A model generated the notes under the pieces. That model saw only the letters and a list, made by a program, of their open reading frames with translations. It was not told the DNA's origin and made no database searches. Both the position numbers and the translations under genes were made by a program. Positions 51,913-60,428 of a stretch of 64,000 bases of DNA are shown here, in pieces. The first letter of the stretch is position 1; each line of letters opens with the position of its first letter. Source of the stretch: Oryzobacter telluris (GTDB lineage Bacteria > Actinomycetota > Actinomycetes > Actinomycetales > Dermatophilaceae); NCBI RefSeq assembly GCF_043099285.1, contig NZ_CP170723.1, forward strand, positions 3,720,001 through 3,784,000, written 5' to 3'.

Positions 51913-52191
51913 ATGGGACCGCTCGCCTGGAAGCTGCTCGGCACCGGGAGCGCCATCCTCGCCGGTGTGCTCGCCACCAAGCTCGTCAACGCCGTGTGGG
52001 GCCGCGCGCTCAAGGACGAGATCAACCCCAAGGACCCCGACGCGCCCCTGGCCAAGGCCGTGGCGTACGCCGCGGTCACCGGTCTCGCGGTCGGCGTCGC
52101 CCGCACCTTCACCGAGCGCAAGGCCGCCGCGTACTACGCCAAGTCGGCCGGCCACCTCCCCAAGGAGATCGCCGAGGAGCCCGTCAGCTGA
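51913..52191 (+). CDS. DUF4235 domain protein
   Basis: The 92-residue protein has an N-terminal membrane-like segment (GTGSAILAGVLATKLVNAVW), a polar loop DEINPKDPDAPLAKA and a second helix AVAYAAVTGLAVGVARTF followed by the RKAAAYY block of DUF4235. It is a small actinobacterial membrane protein of unknown function. The ATG follows CTGGAGGACGACAC, a good ribosome site, so this start is preferred to one 57 bases upstream. Confidence 0.85.
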   Translation: MGPLAWKLLGTGSAILAGVLATKLVNAVWGRALKDEINPKDPDAPLAKAVAYAAVTGLAVGVARTFTERKAAAYYAKSAGHLPKEIAEEPVS

Positions 52192-52206
52192 GGCGCGCGG
52201 CGGGGC

Positions 52207-53070
52207 TCAGGCCTCGTCCATCGGGGCCTCCGGGCCCACCAGCCGCAGCACGTCGGGCGGGACCGTCCGCGACGACGCCACCCACAGGTGGCCGCGGCCC
52301 GGGTACCACTGCACCGTGCACCGCGGGACGAGCGCGGCGGTCTCCTTAACGACCCGCGCCGGGAAGAACGGGTCCGCGTCGCCGCAGAGGAGGACGACGG
52401 GCACCCGGATGCCGGGGAGCGCGGCCCGCGCGTCGAAGCCCAGCTCGGCCTGTGCCTCCACGACGACGTCGGAGGTCGGGTAGTCGGCTCCCGACGTCAG
52501 CATCCGCCCGACGACGGGGCCGGCCAGCCGCCGCAGCCACCCCCACCGTCGGCCGCGCAGCGCGTACTCGGCGAAGGTGGCCCCCACCGCCGACCGGTCG
52601 CCGCGCTCCACCGCCCGCGCCAGGCGCGCGTCGACGTCCTTGCCCGAGTCACTGACCTCGGCCGCCGCGGCCACGACGGCGACCCGTCCCAGCAGGTCGC
52701 CGTGGCGGGCGGCGAGGTGCTGCGCGACCATCCCGCCGAAGGAGACCCCCACGAGGAGGTCGACCCGGCCTCCCAGCTCGTCACGGACGAACCGGCCGTA
52801 GTCGTCGGCGATGTCCTCGACGGTGTGGTCGGGAGGCATGCCCCGGCGGCGGCTGACGTAGTTGACCGTGTGGCCCGCGGCCGTGAAAGGCTCGAACCAG
52901 CGCTGCGTGGTGCGGGACAGCCGGCCGGAGGGCACGTTGCCGCCCGGACCACCGCCGATGAACAGCAGCGTGCGGTCGCCGTCGCCCCAGGACGCGTGGT
53001 CCATCCCGGTCGCCGACGTCCCTCGCCGGACCTGCGCGCGCTCGGCCACCTGCACCACCTCGGACCCCAC
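52207..53070 (-). CDS. alpha/beta hydrolase
   Basis: This 287-residue protein has the alpha/beta hydrolase core: TLLFIGGGPGGNVPSG, the nucleophile LLVGVSFGGMVAQHLA (GxSxG), an acid in VVLLCGDADPFFP and the catalytic His in YPGRGHLWVA. The opening GGGPGGN replaces the common HG oxyanion motif. The substrate is unknown. Several GTG and ATG codons near the N-terminus can be the start; the family-like part begins at about MDHASWGDGDRTL, so the listed start may be too long by up to 22 residues. Confidence 0.85.
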   Translation of the reverse strand: MGSEVVQVAERAQVRRGTSATGMDHASWGDGDRTLLFIGGGPGGNVPSGRLSRTTQRWFEPFTAAGHTVNYVSRRRGMPPDHTVEDIADDYGRFVRDELGGRVDLLVGVSFGGMVAQHLAARHGDLLGRVAVVAAAAEVSDSGKDVDARLARAVERGDRSAVGATFAEYALRGRRWGWLRRLAGPVVGRMLTSGADYPTSDVVVEAQAELGFDARAALPGIRVPVVLLCGDADPFFPARVVKETAALVPRCTVQWYPGRGHLWVASSRTVPPDVLRLVGPEAPMDEA

Positions 53071-53101
53071 GGTCCCGCACCGGGTCGCCCGGGGGAAGGG
53101 C

Positions 53102-54337
53102 TCAGTGCTGGTGGAGGTCGAGGGCCCGGGCCAGCGGCATCCCGGGTCGGTAGGCGAGGTGCTCGTGGGAGGGGGCGTCGAGGACGGCGAGGTCGGCCCG
53201 GGAACCCACGGCGATGCGCCCGATGTCGCTGCGACGCAACGCCCTTGCGCCTCCCACCGTGGCCGCGACGAGGGCCTCGGCCGCCGTCATCCGCATCTCT
53301 CGCACGGCGAGGGCGATGACGAACGGCATGGAGGCGGTGTTGCAGGTGCCCGGGTTGCAGTCGGTGGCCAGCGCCACGTCGGCACCGGCCTCGACGAGAC
53401 GGCGGGCGTCGACGTACGGCTGGCGGGTCGAGAACTCGACCCCCGGCAGCAGCGTGGCCACCGTGGTCCCGGCCGCACCGGCGAGGGCCTCGACGTCCTC
53501 GTCGGACAGGAAGGTGCAGTGGTCGACGCTCGCCGCCCCCAGCTCGACGGCCAGGCCCACCCCCGGCCCCTGTGACAGCTGGTTGCCGTGGACCCGCAGC
53601 CCCAGCCCGGCGTCGCGCCCGGCCTCGAGGACGCGGCGCGCCTCGTCCTCGGTGAACGCGTACGGCGAGGCGGGCTCGCAGAAGACGTCGACCCAGCGGG
53701 CCTGCGGGGCGCAGGCCGCGAGCATCGGGCCGGTGACGAGGTCGAGGTAGGCGGCGCGGTCGTCACGGGCCTCGGGCGGCACGACGTGCGCGCCGAGGAA
53801 GGTGGTCTCGTCGGTGACCTCTCGGGCCAGCCGCAGCGAGCGCTCCTCGTGCTCGACGTCGAGGCCGTATCCGCTCTTCACCTCGACGGTCGTCGTTCCG
53901 AGAGAACGCATCTCGGCCACCCGAGCACGCAGGAGGGAGCGGAGCTCGTCATCGGACGCGGCGCGGGTGGCGGCCACGGAGACGCCGATGCCGCCGCCGT
54001 CGTAGGGGGTGCCGGCCATCCGGGCGGTGAACTCTGCGGAGCGGTCTCCGGCGAAGACGAGGTGGCTGTGGCTGTCGACGAACCCGGGGACGACGGCCGC
54101 ACCGCCGAGGTCGACCCGCCGGTCCGCGATCGGGGCCCTCGCCGAGGGCCCCACCCACGCGACCTCGCCGTCCTGGATGACGACCGCCGCGTCGCGAAGG
54201 ACGCCGAGCCGCTCCTCGGCGGCCACGACCGGGCCGAGAACCGGTGTGCCGCAGTCGGGTCCGGCGCAGGTGACGAGCTCACCGATGCCCGTGACGAGCG
54301 TGGACCGAGCGCCCGCACCGATGGGTCCCGCGGTCAC
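53102..54337 (-). CDS. hutI: imidazolonepropionase
   Basis: HutI opens the ring of 4-imidazolone-5-propionate to give N-formimino-L-glutamate, the third step of histidine use. The 411-residue amidohydrolase has the metal motif VDSHSHLVFAGDRS, the family block EVKSGYGLDVEHEERSLR, AHVVPPEARDDRAAYLDL, LRVHGNQLSQG, VDHCTFLSDEDVEALA and the substrate loop ATDCNPGTCNTASMPFV. The GTG start overlaps the hutF stop by four bases. Confidence 0.95.
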   Translation of the reverse strand: MTAGPIGAGARSTLVTGIGELVTCAGPDCGTPVLGPVVAAEERLGVLRDAAVVIQDGEVAWVGPSARAPIADRRVDLGGAAVVPGFVDSHSHLVFAGDRSAEFTARMAGTPYDGGGIGVSVAATRAASDDELRSLLRARVAEMRSLGTTTVEVKSGYGLDVEHEERSLRLAREVTDETTFLGAHVVPPEARDDRAAYLDLVTGPMLAACAPQARWVDVFCEPASPYAFTEDEARRVLEAGRDAGLGLRVHGNQLSQGPGVGLAVELGAASVDHCTFLSDEDVEALAGAAGTTVATLLPGVEFSTRQPYVDARRLVEAGADVALATDCNPGTCNTASMPFVIALAVREMRMTAAEALVAATVGGARALRRSDIGRIAVGSRADLAVLDAPSHEHLAYRPGMPLARALDLHQH

Positions 54338-55656
54338 CGCCGGACCCTGCTGATGGCGTCGGCGAGCATCCGTCCGACGTCGCCGGCGCGGTGGGTTCCC
54401 CCGCTGACGACGTGCTCGCCGTGGACGATCGTGTCGGTGACGTCGGCCGAGGTGGCGGCGTAGAGGACCCGGTCGGGCGAGACGCCGGCGGTGCGCGGGC
54501 TGCCGAGGCGGACGGCCACGAGGTCGGCCAGCTGGCCCGACGCGATGAGCCCGCCGTCCCAGCCGAGCGAGCGGTAGCCGTCGAGGGTCGCCATGGCGAG
54601 CAGCGACGACGGGTCGAACCGGCCGCGCTCGAGCGTCTCGAGCCGCTCGTGCATCTCCACGCCGCGGACCTCCTCGAACGGGTCGATGACCGCGTGCTGG
54701 TCGGAGCCGAGCGAGAGGCTGACGCCGGCGTCCGCGAGGCGCCGCGCCGGGCCGATGCCGTCGGCGAGGTCGCGCTCGGTGGTGGGGCAGAAGCACGCCG
54801 TGGTGCGGGCGCCGGCGAGGAGCTCGACGTCCTTGTCCGACAGGTGGGTCGCGTGGACGACGGTGGTCGCAGGGCCCAGCAGCCCCTCACCCGAGAGGAG
54901 CTCGGTCGGCGAGCAGCCGTAGAAGCCCTCGCACGCGAGGTTCTCGCCCGGCTGCTCGGAGAGGTGGACGTGCAGCGGCCGGTCGCCGCGGGCCGCCAGC
55001 TCACCCACGGCCGCGAGGTCGTCGCACGGCACCGCGCGCACCGAGTGCACCGCGGCGCCGATGCGGGTGGTGTCGTCGTCGGCCAGGGCCGACACGCGCT
55101 CGGCCCAGGCCTGCACCGACCCGTCGCTGAACCTCTCCTGCACCTCGTCGAGCTCGAGGTGGCCGCCCGCCGTGAGCCCGCCGGCGAGGTAGCAGGTGTC
55201 GAGCAGGGTCAGCCGCATGCCGACGTCGCGGGCGGCCGCGACGAGCGCCTTGCCCATGACGTTGGGGTCGTCGTACCGGCGGCCGTTCGGGGCGTGGTGG
55301 ACGTAGTGGAACTCGCCCACCGCCGTGTACCCGGCGAGCAGCATCTCGGCGAAGACGGCCTTCGCCAGCGAGTGGTAGGTGTCGGGGTCGAGCTTGCGGG
55401 TCACGCCGTACATGGCGTCGCGCCAGGTCCAGAAGTTGCCGCCGTCGTCGTGGGTGCGACCGCGCAGCGCCCGGTGGAACGTGTGGCTGTGGCCGTTCGC
55501 GAGCCCGGGGAGCACGACGCCGGTGAGGCGGACGTCATCCGGCAGCGCCTTGGCCTCGGGAAGCACCTCGGTGATGCGGCCGCGGTCGGTGACCACGCGG
55601 ACGGACCGTCGGACGCCACCGGGGAGCACCGCGTGCTCGCACCAGTACGCGGTCAT
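54334..55656 (-). CDS. hutF: formimidoylglutamate deiminase
   Basis: HutF converts N-formimino-L-glutamate to N-formyl-L-glutamate and ammonia. The 440-residue amidohydrolase has LPGLANGHSHTFHRALRGRTHDDGGNFWTWRD, the EFHYVHHAPNG block, HLSEQPGENLACEGFYGCSP, HATHLSDKDVELLAG, and the LGSDQHAVIDPFEEVRGVEM end motif. It shows that this organism uses the two-step route, not direct HutG formimino hydrolysis. Both its ends overlap neighbouring genes by four bases. Confidence 0.95.
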   Translation of the reverse strand: MTAYWCEHAVLPGGVRRSVRVVTDRGRITEVLPEAKALPDDVRLTGVVLPGLANGHSHTFHRALRGRTHDDGGNFWTWRDAMYGVTRKLDPDTYHSLAKAVFAEMLLAGYTAVGEFHYVHHAPNGRRYDDPNVMGKALVAAARDVGMRLTLLDTCYLAGGLTAGGHLELDEVQERFSDGSVQAWAERVSALADDDTTRIGAAVHSVRAVPCDDLAAVGELAARGDRPLHVHLSEQPGENLACEGFYGCSPTELLSGEGLLGPATTVVHATHLSDKDVELLAGARTTACFCPTTERDLADGIGPARRLADAGVSLSLGSDQHAVIDPFEEVRGVEMHERLETLERGRFDPSSLLAMATLDGYRSLGWDGGLIASGQLADLVAVRLGSPRTAGVSPDRVLYAATSADVTDTIVHGEHVVSGGTHRAGDVGRMLADAISRVRR

Positions 55657-56894
55657 TCACCGCCCCCGGCGAGGTCGGAGACGACGTCGGCGAGGGCCGC
55701 CACGCCGGCGAGGCAGTCGTCGACCGCGGCCCACTCGTCCGGGGAGTGGGAGACGCCGGTCGGGTTGCGCACGAACAGCATCGCGGTCCTGACGCCGTCG
55801 TTGGCGAGGATGCCCGCGTCGTGGCCCGCTCCGGTGCCGATGACCGGGGCGCCGCCGAGCCGGGTGGCGATCCGCCGGGCGAGCGCGGGGTCGAAGTCGG
55901 TGGTGGGGGTCCAGGACTCCTGGGTCATCAGGCCGTCGAACTCGTGGATGACGTCGCGCACCTCGGCGACGACGCGCAGCACGGAGTCGGCCTCGGCACC
56001 GCGGGCGTCGAGCCAGCCGGTGGCGCACGACGCGATGGCGTTGACCCCGCCGGGCACGACGTTGACCTTGCCGACCGTGGCGACGCAGCCGTGCGACTCC
56101 GCCGACCGGCGGGCCGCGATCACGGCGGCGGCCAGCCCGAGCATGGCGTCCTCGCGGTCGGCGAGGCGGGTGGTGCCGGCGTGGTTGGCCTCCCCGGGGA
56201 CGTCGAAGCGCCAGCGCCCGTGCGGCCAGATGTCGCTGCCGACCCCCACGGCCCGGCCGAGGTCGACGAGGTGGAGACCCTGCTCGATGTGCAGCTCGAC
56301 GAACGTGCCGATCCGCCCGAGGGTGTCCTCGTCGCGGCCTAGGTGGCGCGGGTCGCGGCCGGCCCTTCGCAGCGCCTCGGCCATCGACAGGCCGTCGCGG
56401 TCGGTGAGGGAGCGTGCGCGGTCGGGGCTCAGGGCGCCGGTGAGGACGCGGGAACCCGCGCACGCCACCCCGAAGCGCGACCCCTCCTCATCGACGAAGT
56501 TGACGATGCCGACCGGTCGCGAGGGCTGGAAACCGTTCTCGCGCAGCTGGTCCAGCGCCGAGAACGCCCCGACCACCCCGAGCGGGCCGTCGAAGGCGCC
56601 GCCGTCGGGGACGGAGTCGAGGTGCGAGCCGATGACGACGCCCGGGTCGCCCGCGGCGACGGCGGCGTCGGGGTCTCCCCACCAGGCCCACTGGTTGCCG
56701 ACGCGGTCGGTGGTGACGTCGAGCCCGCGCTCGGCGCACTCGCCCTCGAACCACTCGCGCAGCTCGCTGTCGGTGCGGGTCCAGGCGAAGCGGTGGTAGC
56801 CGCCGCTGTCGTCATCGCGCCCGAGGACCTCGAGGTCGCGCCACATGCGGCGGAACCCCGTGGCTGCCCCGTCCTGGAGCGGCGTCGACGACAT
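55653..56894 (-). CDS. M20-type amidohydrolase (allantoate amidohydrolase-like), possible N-formylglutamate deformylase
   Basis: The 413-residue enzyme matches the AllC/N-carbamoyl-amino-acid hydrolase group: VIGSHLDSVPDGGAFDGPLG, VNFVDEEGSRFG, HIEQGLHLVDLG, the FDVPGEANHAGTT block and GAGHDAGILAN at the end. It leads the coupled hutF-hutI unit. No hutG-type deformylase is present in this window, and the pathway needs one after HutF, so this enzyme may hydrolyse N-formylglutamate. That is inferred from context alone. ATG 56894 starts the conserved part; the frame upstream is rejected. Confidence 0.88.
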   Translation of the reverse strand: MSSTPLQDGAATGFRRMWRDLEVLGRDDDSGGYHRFAWTRTDSELREWFEGECAERGLDVTTDRVGNQWAWWGDPDAAVAAGDPGVVIGSHLDSVPDGGAFDGPLGVVGAFSALDQLRENGFQPSRPVGIVNFVDEEGSRFGVACAGSRVLTGALSPDRARSLTDRDGLSMAEALRRAGRDPRHLGRDEDTLGRIGTFVELHIEQGLHLVDLGRAVGVGSDIWPHGRWRFDVPGEANHAGTTRLADREDAMLGLAAAVIAARRSAESHGCVATVGKVNVVPGGVNAIASCATGWLDARGAEADSVLRVVAEVRDVIHEFDGLMTQESWTPTTDFDPALARRIATRLGGAPVIGTGAGHDAGILANDGVRTAMLFVRNPTGVSHSPDEWAAVDDCLAGVAALADVVSDLAGGGE

Positions 56895-56900
56895 GGCTCC

Positions 56901-56912
56901 ATTGGACCAACT
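56901..56912. promoter_or_regulatory. candidate operator TTGG-A-CCAA before the hutF-hutI unit
   Basis: A short perfect inverted repeat lies seven bases before the start codon of the amidohydrolase gene and would overlap a weak leaderless-type box (TCCAAT). It could be a repressor site for the hut unit, but no regulator gene is in the window and the repeat is short. Confidence 0.3.
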
Positions 56913-57036
56913 GGAGGCGACCGACGGGGCGGCAGCGACGCGCCGGTTGTCTCGGGTGCCAGAAACCGGCACGTCAGCCCCCTTCGGTTCCATGGCGTGG
57001 AACTGTGCGTCCGGGCGGGTCGCGGTGGCGGCCACC

Positions 57037-57042
57037 TAGGCT
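57037..57042 (+). promoter_or_regulatory. -10 box of a leaderless transcript (ybaK)
   Basis: TAGGCT is six bases before the ATG at 57049. Confidence 0.55.
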
Positions 57043-57048
57043 GGCGCC

Positions 57049-57522
57049 ATGACGAGCAGCGGTGAGGAGCGCGCCCTCGCGGCGCTGGCGTCCTCGGGGG
57101 TGGAGCACGAGGTCACGCGGCACGGGCGGGTCGGCTCCCTCGAGGAGGCGGCGGCCGCCCGCGGGGTCGAGCCGCGCGACATCGTCAAGACCCTCGTCGT
57201 GCGCCGCGGGGAGGGCGACTTCCTCTTCGTGCTCGTGCCCGGCGACCGCGAGATCTCGTGGCCGAAGCTGCGGGCCGTCCTCGGGGTGAACCGGATGTCG
57301 ATGCCCGACGCCGCGACGGCGCTCGAGGTCACCGGTTACGAGCGCGGGACGATCACGCCGTTCGGGTCGAGCACGGCGTGGCCTGTGGTGGCCGACGCGA
57401 CGATGGCCGGCCGGCGGGTGTCGCTCGGTGCGGGGGCGCACGGGGTGGCGGCCACGGTGGACGCCGACGACGCCATCGCGGCCCTGTCGGCCCGGGTCGC
57501 CGACGTCACCGACCCCGCCTGA
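57049..57522 (+). CDS. YbaK/ProX-type aminoacyl-tRNA deacylase
   Basis: The 157-residue trans-editing protein clears mischarged tRNA, typically Cys-tRNA(Pro). It has the YbaK fold markers VEHEVTRHGRVGSLEEAAAARG, DIVKTLVVRRGEGDFLFVLVPGD, the catalytic-loop Lys region SWPKLRAVLG, and the GxxTPFG motif TGYERGTITPFGSS. It lies on the opposite strand inside the hut locus with its own leaderless promoter and no evident link to histidine use. Confidence 0.92.
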   Translation: MTSSGEERALAALASSGVEHEVTRHGRVGSLEEAAAARGVEPRDIVKTLVVRRGEGDFLFVLVPGDREISWPKLRAVLGVNRMSMPDAATALEVTGYERGTITPFGSSTAWPVVADATMAGRRVSLGAGAHGVAATVDADDAIAALSARVADVTDPA

Positions 57523-57535
57523 CCCGCGACTTATT

Positions 57536-57580
57536 GCGCACAGCGAACGCCGGAACGGGGTCCGGGCGTTCGCTGGGCGC
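57536..57580. repeat. palindrome D: 16-base arms with one mispair
   Basis: Arms 57536-57551 and 57565-57580 are complementary except for an A-G pair (57540 with 57576), around a 13-base loop. It lies between the convergent ends of ybaK and hutU and could end both transcripts, although no T-run follows. Confidence 0.75.
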
Positions 57581-57603
57581 CATCAGTCAGCGGGTGTCGG
57601 GGG

Positions 57604-59259
57604 TCAGGACTCGCGCATCGGGACGCGGACGCCCTGCTCGGCCGCGGTCCGCTCGGCGATGTCGTACCCGGCGTCGACGTGACGGATGACGCCCATCGCC
57701 GGGTCGTTGGTGAGGACGCGCTCGAGCTTCTGCGCCGCGAGGTCGGTGCCGTCGGCCAGCGAGACCTGGCCCGCGTGCAGGGACCGGCCGATGCCGACGC
57801 CGCCGCCGTGGTGGATCGACACCCAGCTCGCGCCCGACGACGTGTTGACGAGGGCGTTGAGCAGGGGCCAGTCGGCGATGGCGTCGGACCCGTCGAGCAT
57901 CGACTCGGTCTCTCGGTAGGGGCTCGCCACCGAACCGGTGTCGAGGTGGTCGCGGCCGATGACGATGGGGGCGCTGACCTCACCACTGCGGACGAGGTCG
58001 TTGAAGGCCAGGCCTGCCTTGTCGCGCTCACCCTGACCGAGCCAGCAGATGCGGGCGGGCAGCCCCTGGAACGCGATCCGCTCCTGGGCGCCGCGCATCC
58101 ACTTGTGGAGGCGGTCGTTGTCGGGGAAGAGGTCGAGAACGGCCTTGTCGGTGGCGGCGATGTCCTTCGGGTCGCCCGACAGCGCGACCCAGCGGAACGG
58201 GCCCTTGCCCTCGCAGAACAGCGGCCGGATGTAGGCGGGCACGAAGCCGGGGAAGTCGAACGCGCGGTCGTAGCCGCCCTGGCGGGCCTCGTCGCGGATG
58301 GAGTTGCCGTAGTCGAAGACCTCGGCGCCGGCGTCCATGAAGCCGACCATCGCCTCGACGTGGCGCGCCATCGAGGCGCGCGAGCGGTCGGTGAACTCCT
58401 CGGGCTTCTTCGCGGCGTACTCCGCCCAGTCCTCGAGCGCGATGCCCTCTGGGAGGTAGGACAGCGGGTCGTGGGCGGAGGTCTGGTCGGTGACGACGTC
58501 GATGTCGACGCCGCGGCGCAGCAGCTCGGGGAACACCTCGGCAGCGTTGCCGACGACCCCGACCGACCACGCGCGGCGCTCGGCCTTGGCGCGCAGGGCG
58601 ATCTCGACCGCGTGGTCGAGGGAGTCGGCCACCTCGTCGAGGTAGCGGTGCTCCACGCGGCGGCGCAGCCGGGTCTCGTCGACGTCGACGACGATGCACG
58701 CGCCACCGTTGAGGGTGACCGCGAGCGGCTGCGCGCCGCCCATCCCGCCGCACCCGCCGGTGAGGGTGAGGGTGCCGGCGAGCGTCCCGCCGAAGCGCTT
58801 CTCGGCCACGGCGGCGAAGGTCTCGTAGGTGCCCTGGACGATGCCCTGGGTGCCGATGTAGATCCACGAGCCGGCTGTCATCTGGCCGTACATGGTCAGG
58901 CCGAGGTGCTCGAGGCGGCGGAACTCGGGCCAGGTGGCCCAGTCGCCGACGAGGTTGGAGTTGGCGATGAGGACGCGCGGCGCCCACTCGTGGGTCTGCA
59001 TCACGCCGACCGGGCGGCCGCTCTGGACGAGCATCGTCTCGTCGGCCTTGAGGGTGGTGAGGGTGCGGACCATCGCGTCGAAGGAGCGCCAGTCGCGGGC
59101 CGCGCGGCCGGTGCCGCCGTAGACGACGAGGTCGTCGGGACGCTCGGCGACCTCGGGGTCGAGGTTGTTCATGAGCATCCGCAGCGGGGCCTCGGTCGAC
59201 CACTGGCGAGCGGTGAGGGTGGTGCCGCGGGGGCTGCGCACGGGGCGGGCGCCGTCCAT
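57604..59259 (-). CDS. hutU: urocanate hydratase
   Basis: HutU adds water to urocanate using bound NAD, the second step of histidine use. The 551-residue product has the family length and the blocks PLRMLMNNLDPEVAE, VYGGTGRAARDW, QSGRPVGVMQTHEWAPRVLIANSN, the NAD-binding TGGCGGMGGAQPLAV, YLPEGIALEDW, FPGFVPAYIRPLFCEGKGPFRW and NTSSGASWVSIHHGGGVGIG. The ATG follows AAGGAGACCGAC. A TTGGGG and CACAGT pair with a 17-base spacer near 59282-59310 could be its promoter. Confidence 0.97.
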   Translation of the reverse strand: MDGARPVRSPRGTTLTARQWSTEAPLRMLMNNLDPEVAERPDDLVVYGGTGRAARDWRSFDAMVRTLTTLKADETMLVQSGRPVGVMQTHEWAPRVLIANSNLVGDWATWPEFRRLEHLGLTMYGQMTAGSWIYIGTQGIVQGTYETFAAVAEKRFGGTLAGTLTLTGGCGGMGGAQPLAVTLNGGACIVVDVDETRLRRRVEHRYLDEVADSLDHAVEIALRAKAERRAWSVGVVGNAAEVFPELLRRGVDIDVVTDQTSAHDPLSYLPEGIALEDWAEYAAKKPEEFTDRSRASMARHVEAMVGFMDAGAEVFDYGNSIRDEARQGGYDRAFDFPGFVPAYIRPLFCEGKGPFRWVALSGDPKDIAATDKAVLDLFPDNDRLHKWMRGAQERIAFQGLPARICWLGQGERDKAGLAFNDLVRSGEVSAPIVIGRDHLDTGSVASPYRETESMLDGSDAIADWPLLNALVNTSSGASWVSIHHGGGVGIGRSLHAGQVSLADGTDLAAQKLERVLTNDPAMGVIRHVDAGYDIAERTAAEQGVRVPMRES

Positions 59260-59372
59260 GTCGGTCTCCTTCGTCGGGATGTCTCCACTGTGGCAACGGG
59301 GGTGCGTGTCCCCAAGGCCTCCCGCGGCGACCGTGTCTGCCATCCGAGACCTGGCGCCCTCGCCCCGCCCTC

Positions 59373-59424
59373 GCGAACGTGGGTGAACTCGCTCGGGATC
59401 CGCGGCGAGTTCACACACGTTCGC
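59373..59424. repeat. palindrome E: 20-base arms with one mispair
   Basis: Arms 59373-59392 and 59405-59424 match except for one G-A pair (59382 with 59415) and flank a 12-base loop. It lies in the divergent gap between hutU and the methyltransferase gene, so it is not at a transcript end. Its CGAACGTGGGTGAA is shared with palindrome F. Confidence 0.82.
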
Positions 59425-59457
59425 CGGGGACTGGGGGAGCCGAGGCAGACTCGGGGC

Positions 59458-60237
59458 ATGACGTCCTCGCATGATGCCGGCCCCACCTCCGCGCCCGACC
59501 ATGCCGCGCACCCTCAGCACGGCGACGGCCACTCGCACGGCGCTGCCCGCCTCTCGGGCGACGGACACACGCACGGCGACGGGCACGTGCACGACGACGC
59601 GTTCACCAGCGGCCACGTCGTCGGGACGCGGCCGGGTGAGGCCGAGTGGGACGCCCGGTACGGCGAGAACGCCTCGGGCATCTGGAGCGGGGCACCCAAC
59701 CACGCCCTCACCATCGAGGCAGGCGGGCTTCCTCCGGGCCGGGCGCTGGACATCGGCTGCGGCGAGGGCGCCGATGCCGTCTGGCTGGCCGGACAGGGGT
59801 GGGCTGTCGTGGGGCTCGACCCGTCCGGGGTCGCCCTCGACCGCGCCCGCGCCGCCGCCGAGGCCAAGGGCGTCGACGTCCGCTGGGTGCACGCCGAGCT
59901 GGCCGACGCCGCCGACGACCTCGCCGACGGCGCGTTCGACCTGGTCAGCGCCTTCTACCCGACGCTGTTCACCGACACGAACCCGCTGCCGACGCTCGCC
60001 CGGCTCGTCGCGCCGGGCGGCTCGCTGCTCGTCGTGCACCACGCCGACGTCGACCGCGACCGGGCGCGTGCCCACGGCTTCGACCCCGAGGAGCTGCTCT
60101 CCCCCGCCGACGTCGCCGCCGGCGTCGGCGCGGGCTGGACGGTGGAGGTCGACGAGCGGCGCCCCCGCGTCATCGAGGGCGGCGCCGGGGCGCACCACTC
60201 CGACGACCTCGTCGTCCGCGTCCGCCGCGACGCCTGA
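59458..60237 (+). CDS. class I SAM-dependent methyltransferase with a His-rich N-terminus
   Basis: The 259-residue protein has a disordered N-terminus of about 50 residues with HPQHGDGHSHG and DGHTHGDGHVHDD, which could bind metal ions. The methyltransferase core follows: AEWDARYGENASGIWSG, SAM-binding ALDIGCGEGADAVWLAGQG, VGLDPSGVALDRAR, ADGAFDLVSAFY and VAPGGSLLVVHH. The DARYGE-IWSG opening is like TehB/tellurite-type and thiol methyltransferases. Substrate unknown. It sits between palindromes E and F and splits hutU from hutH on the opposite strand. CAGACT six bases before the ATG suggests a leaderless start. Confidence 0.85.
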   Translation: MTSSHDAGPTSAPDHAAHPQHGDGHSHGAARLSGDGHTHGDGHVHDDAFTSGHVVGTRPGEAEWDARYGENASGIWSGAPNHALTIEAGGLPPGRALDIGCGEGADAVWLAGQGWAVVGLDPSGVALDRARAAAEAKGVDVRWVHAELADAADDLADGAFDLVSAFYPTLFTDTNPLPTLARLVAPGGSLLVVHHADVDRDRARAHGFDPEELLSPADVAAGVGAGWTVEVDERRPRVIEGGAGAHHSDDLVVRVRRDA

Positions 60238-60253
60238 CCCCTCAGCCCTCGCT

Positions 60254-60303
60254 CGAACGTGGGTGAAAACCGTCGGCATGGCGACGGTTTTCACCCACGA
60301 TCG
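60254..60303. repeat. palindrome F: 22-base arms with one mispair
   Basis: Arms 60254-60275 and 60282-60303 match except for one A-A pair (60257 with 60300), around a 6-base loop. It starts 17 bases after the methyltransferase stop, a terminator-like place without a T-run. Its first 14 bases are identical to those of the palindrome E arm. Confidence 0.85.
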
Positions 60304-60352
60304 CGAGGAGGCGTCGCGTGGGGCAACGCTGCGGAGCGCCCGCCATCGCCAC

Positions 60353-60422
60353 CTCCATCGCGACCTACCGCCTGGTACGTGGGGTGATCACCCCACGTAC
60401 CCGGCGGTAGGTCGCGATGGAG
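60353..60422. repeat. palindrome G: 70-base inverted repeat with one mispair
   Basis: Two 35-base arms meet at GGTGATCACC with no loop and differ at one T-C pair (60373 with 60402). It ends six bases before the hutH stop codon end. It is the longest of the set and shares the TGATCA centre with palindrome A. Such a long near-perfect palindrome can extrude a cruciform. Confidence 0.88.
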
Positions 60423-60428
60423 AGGGGG

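Noticed and set aside
57679..60237. An 852-codon plus-strand frame from hutU through the methyltransferase
   Set aside because: Only the last 260 codons are a real gene (methyltransferase). The first part is the mirror of hutU.
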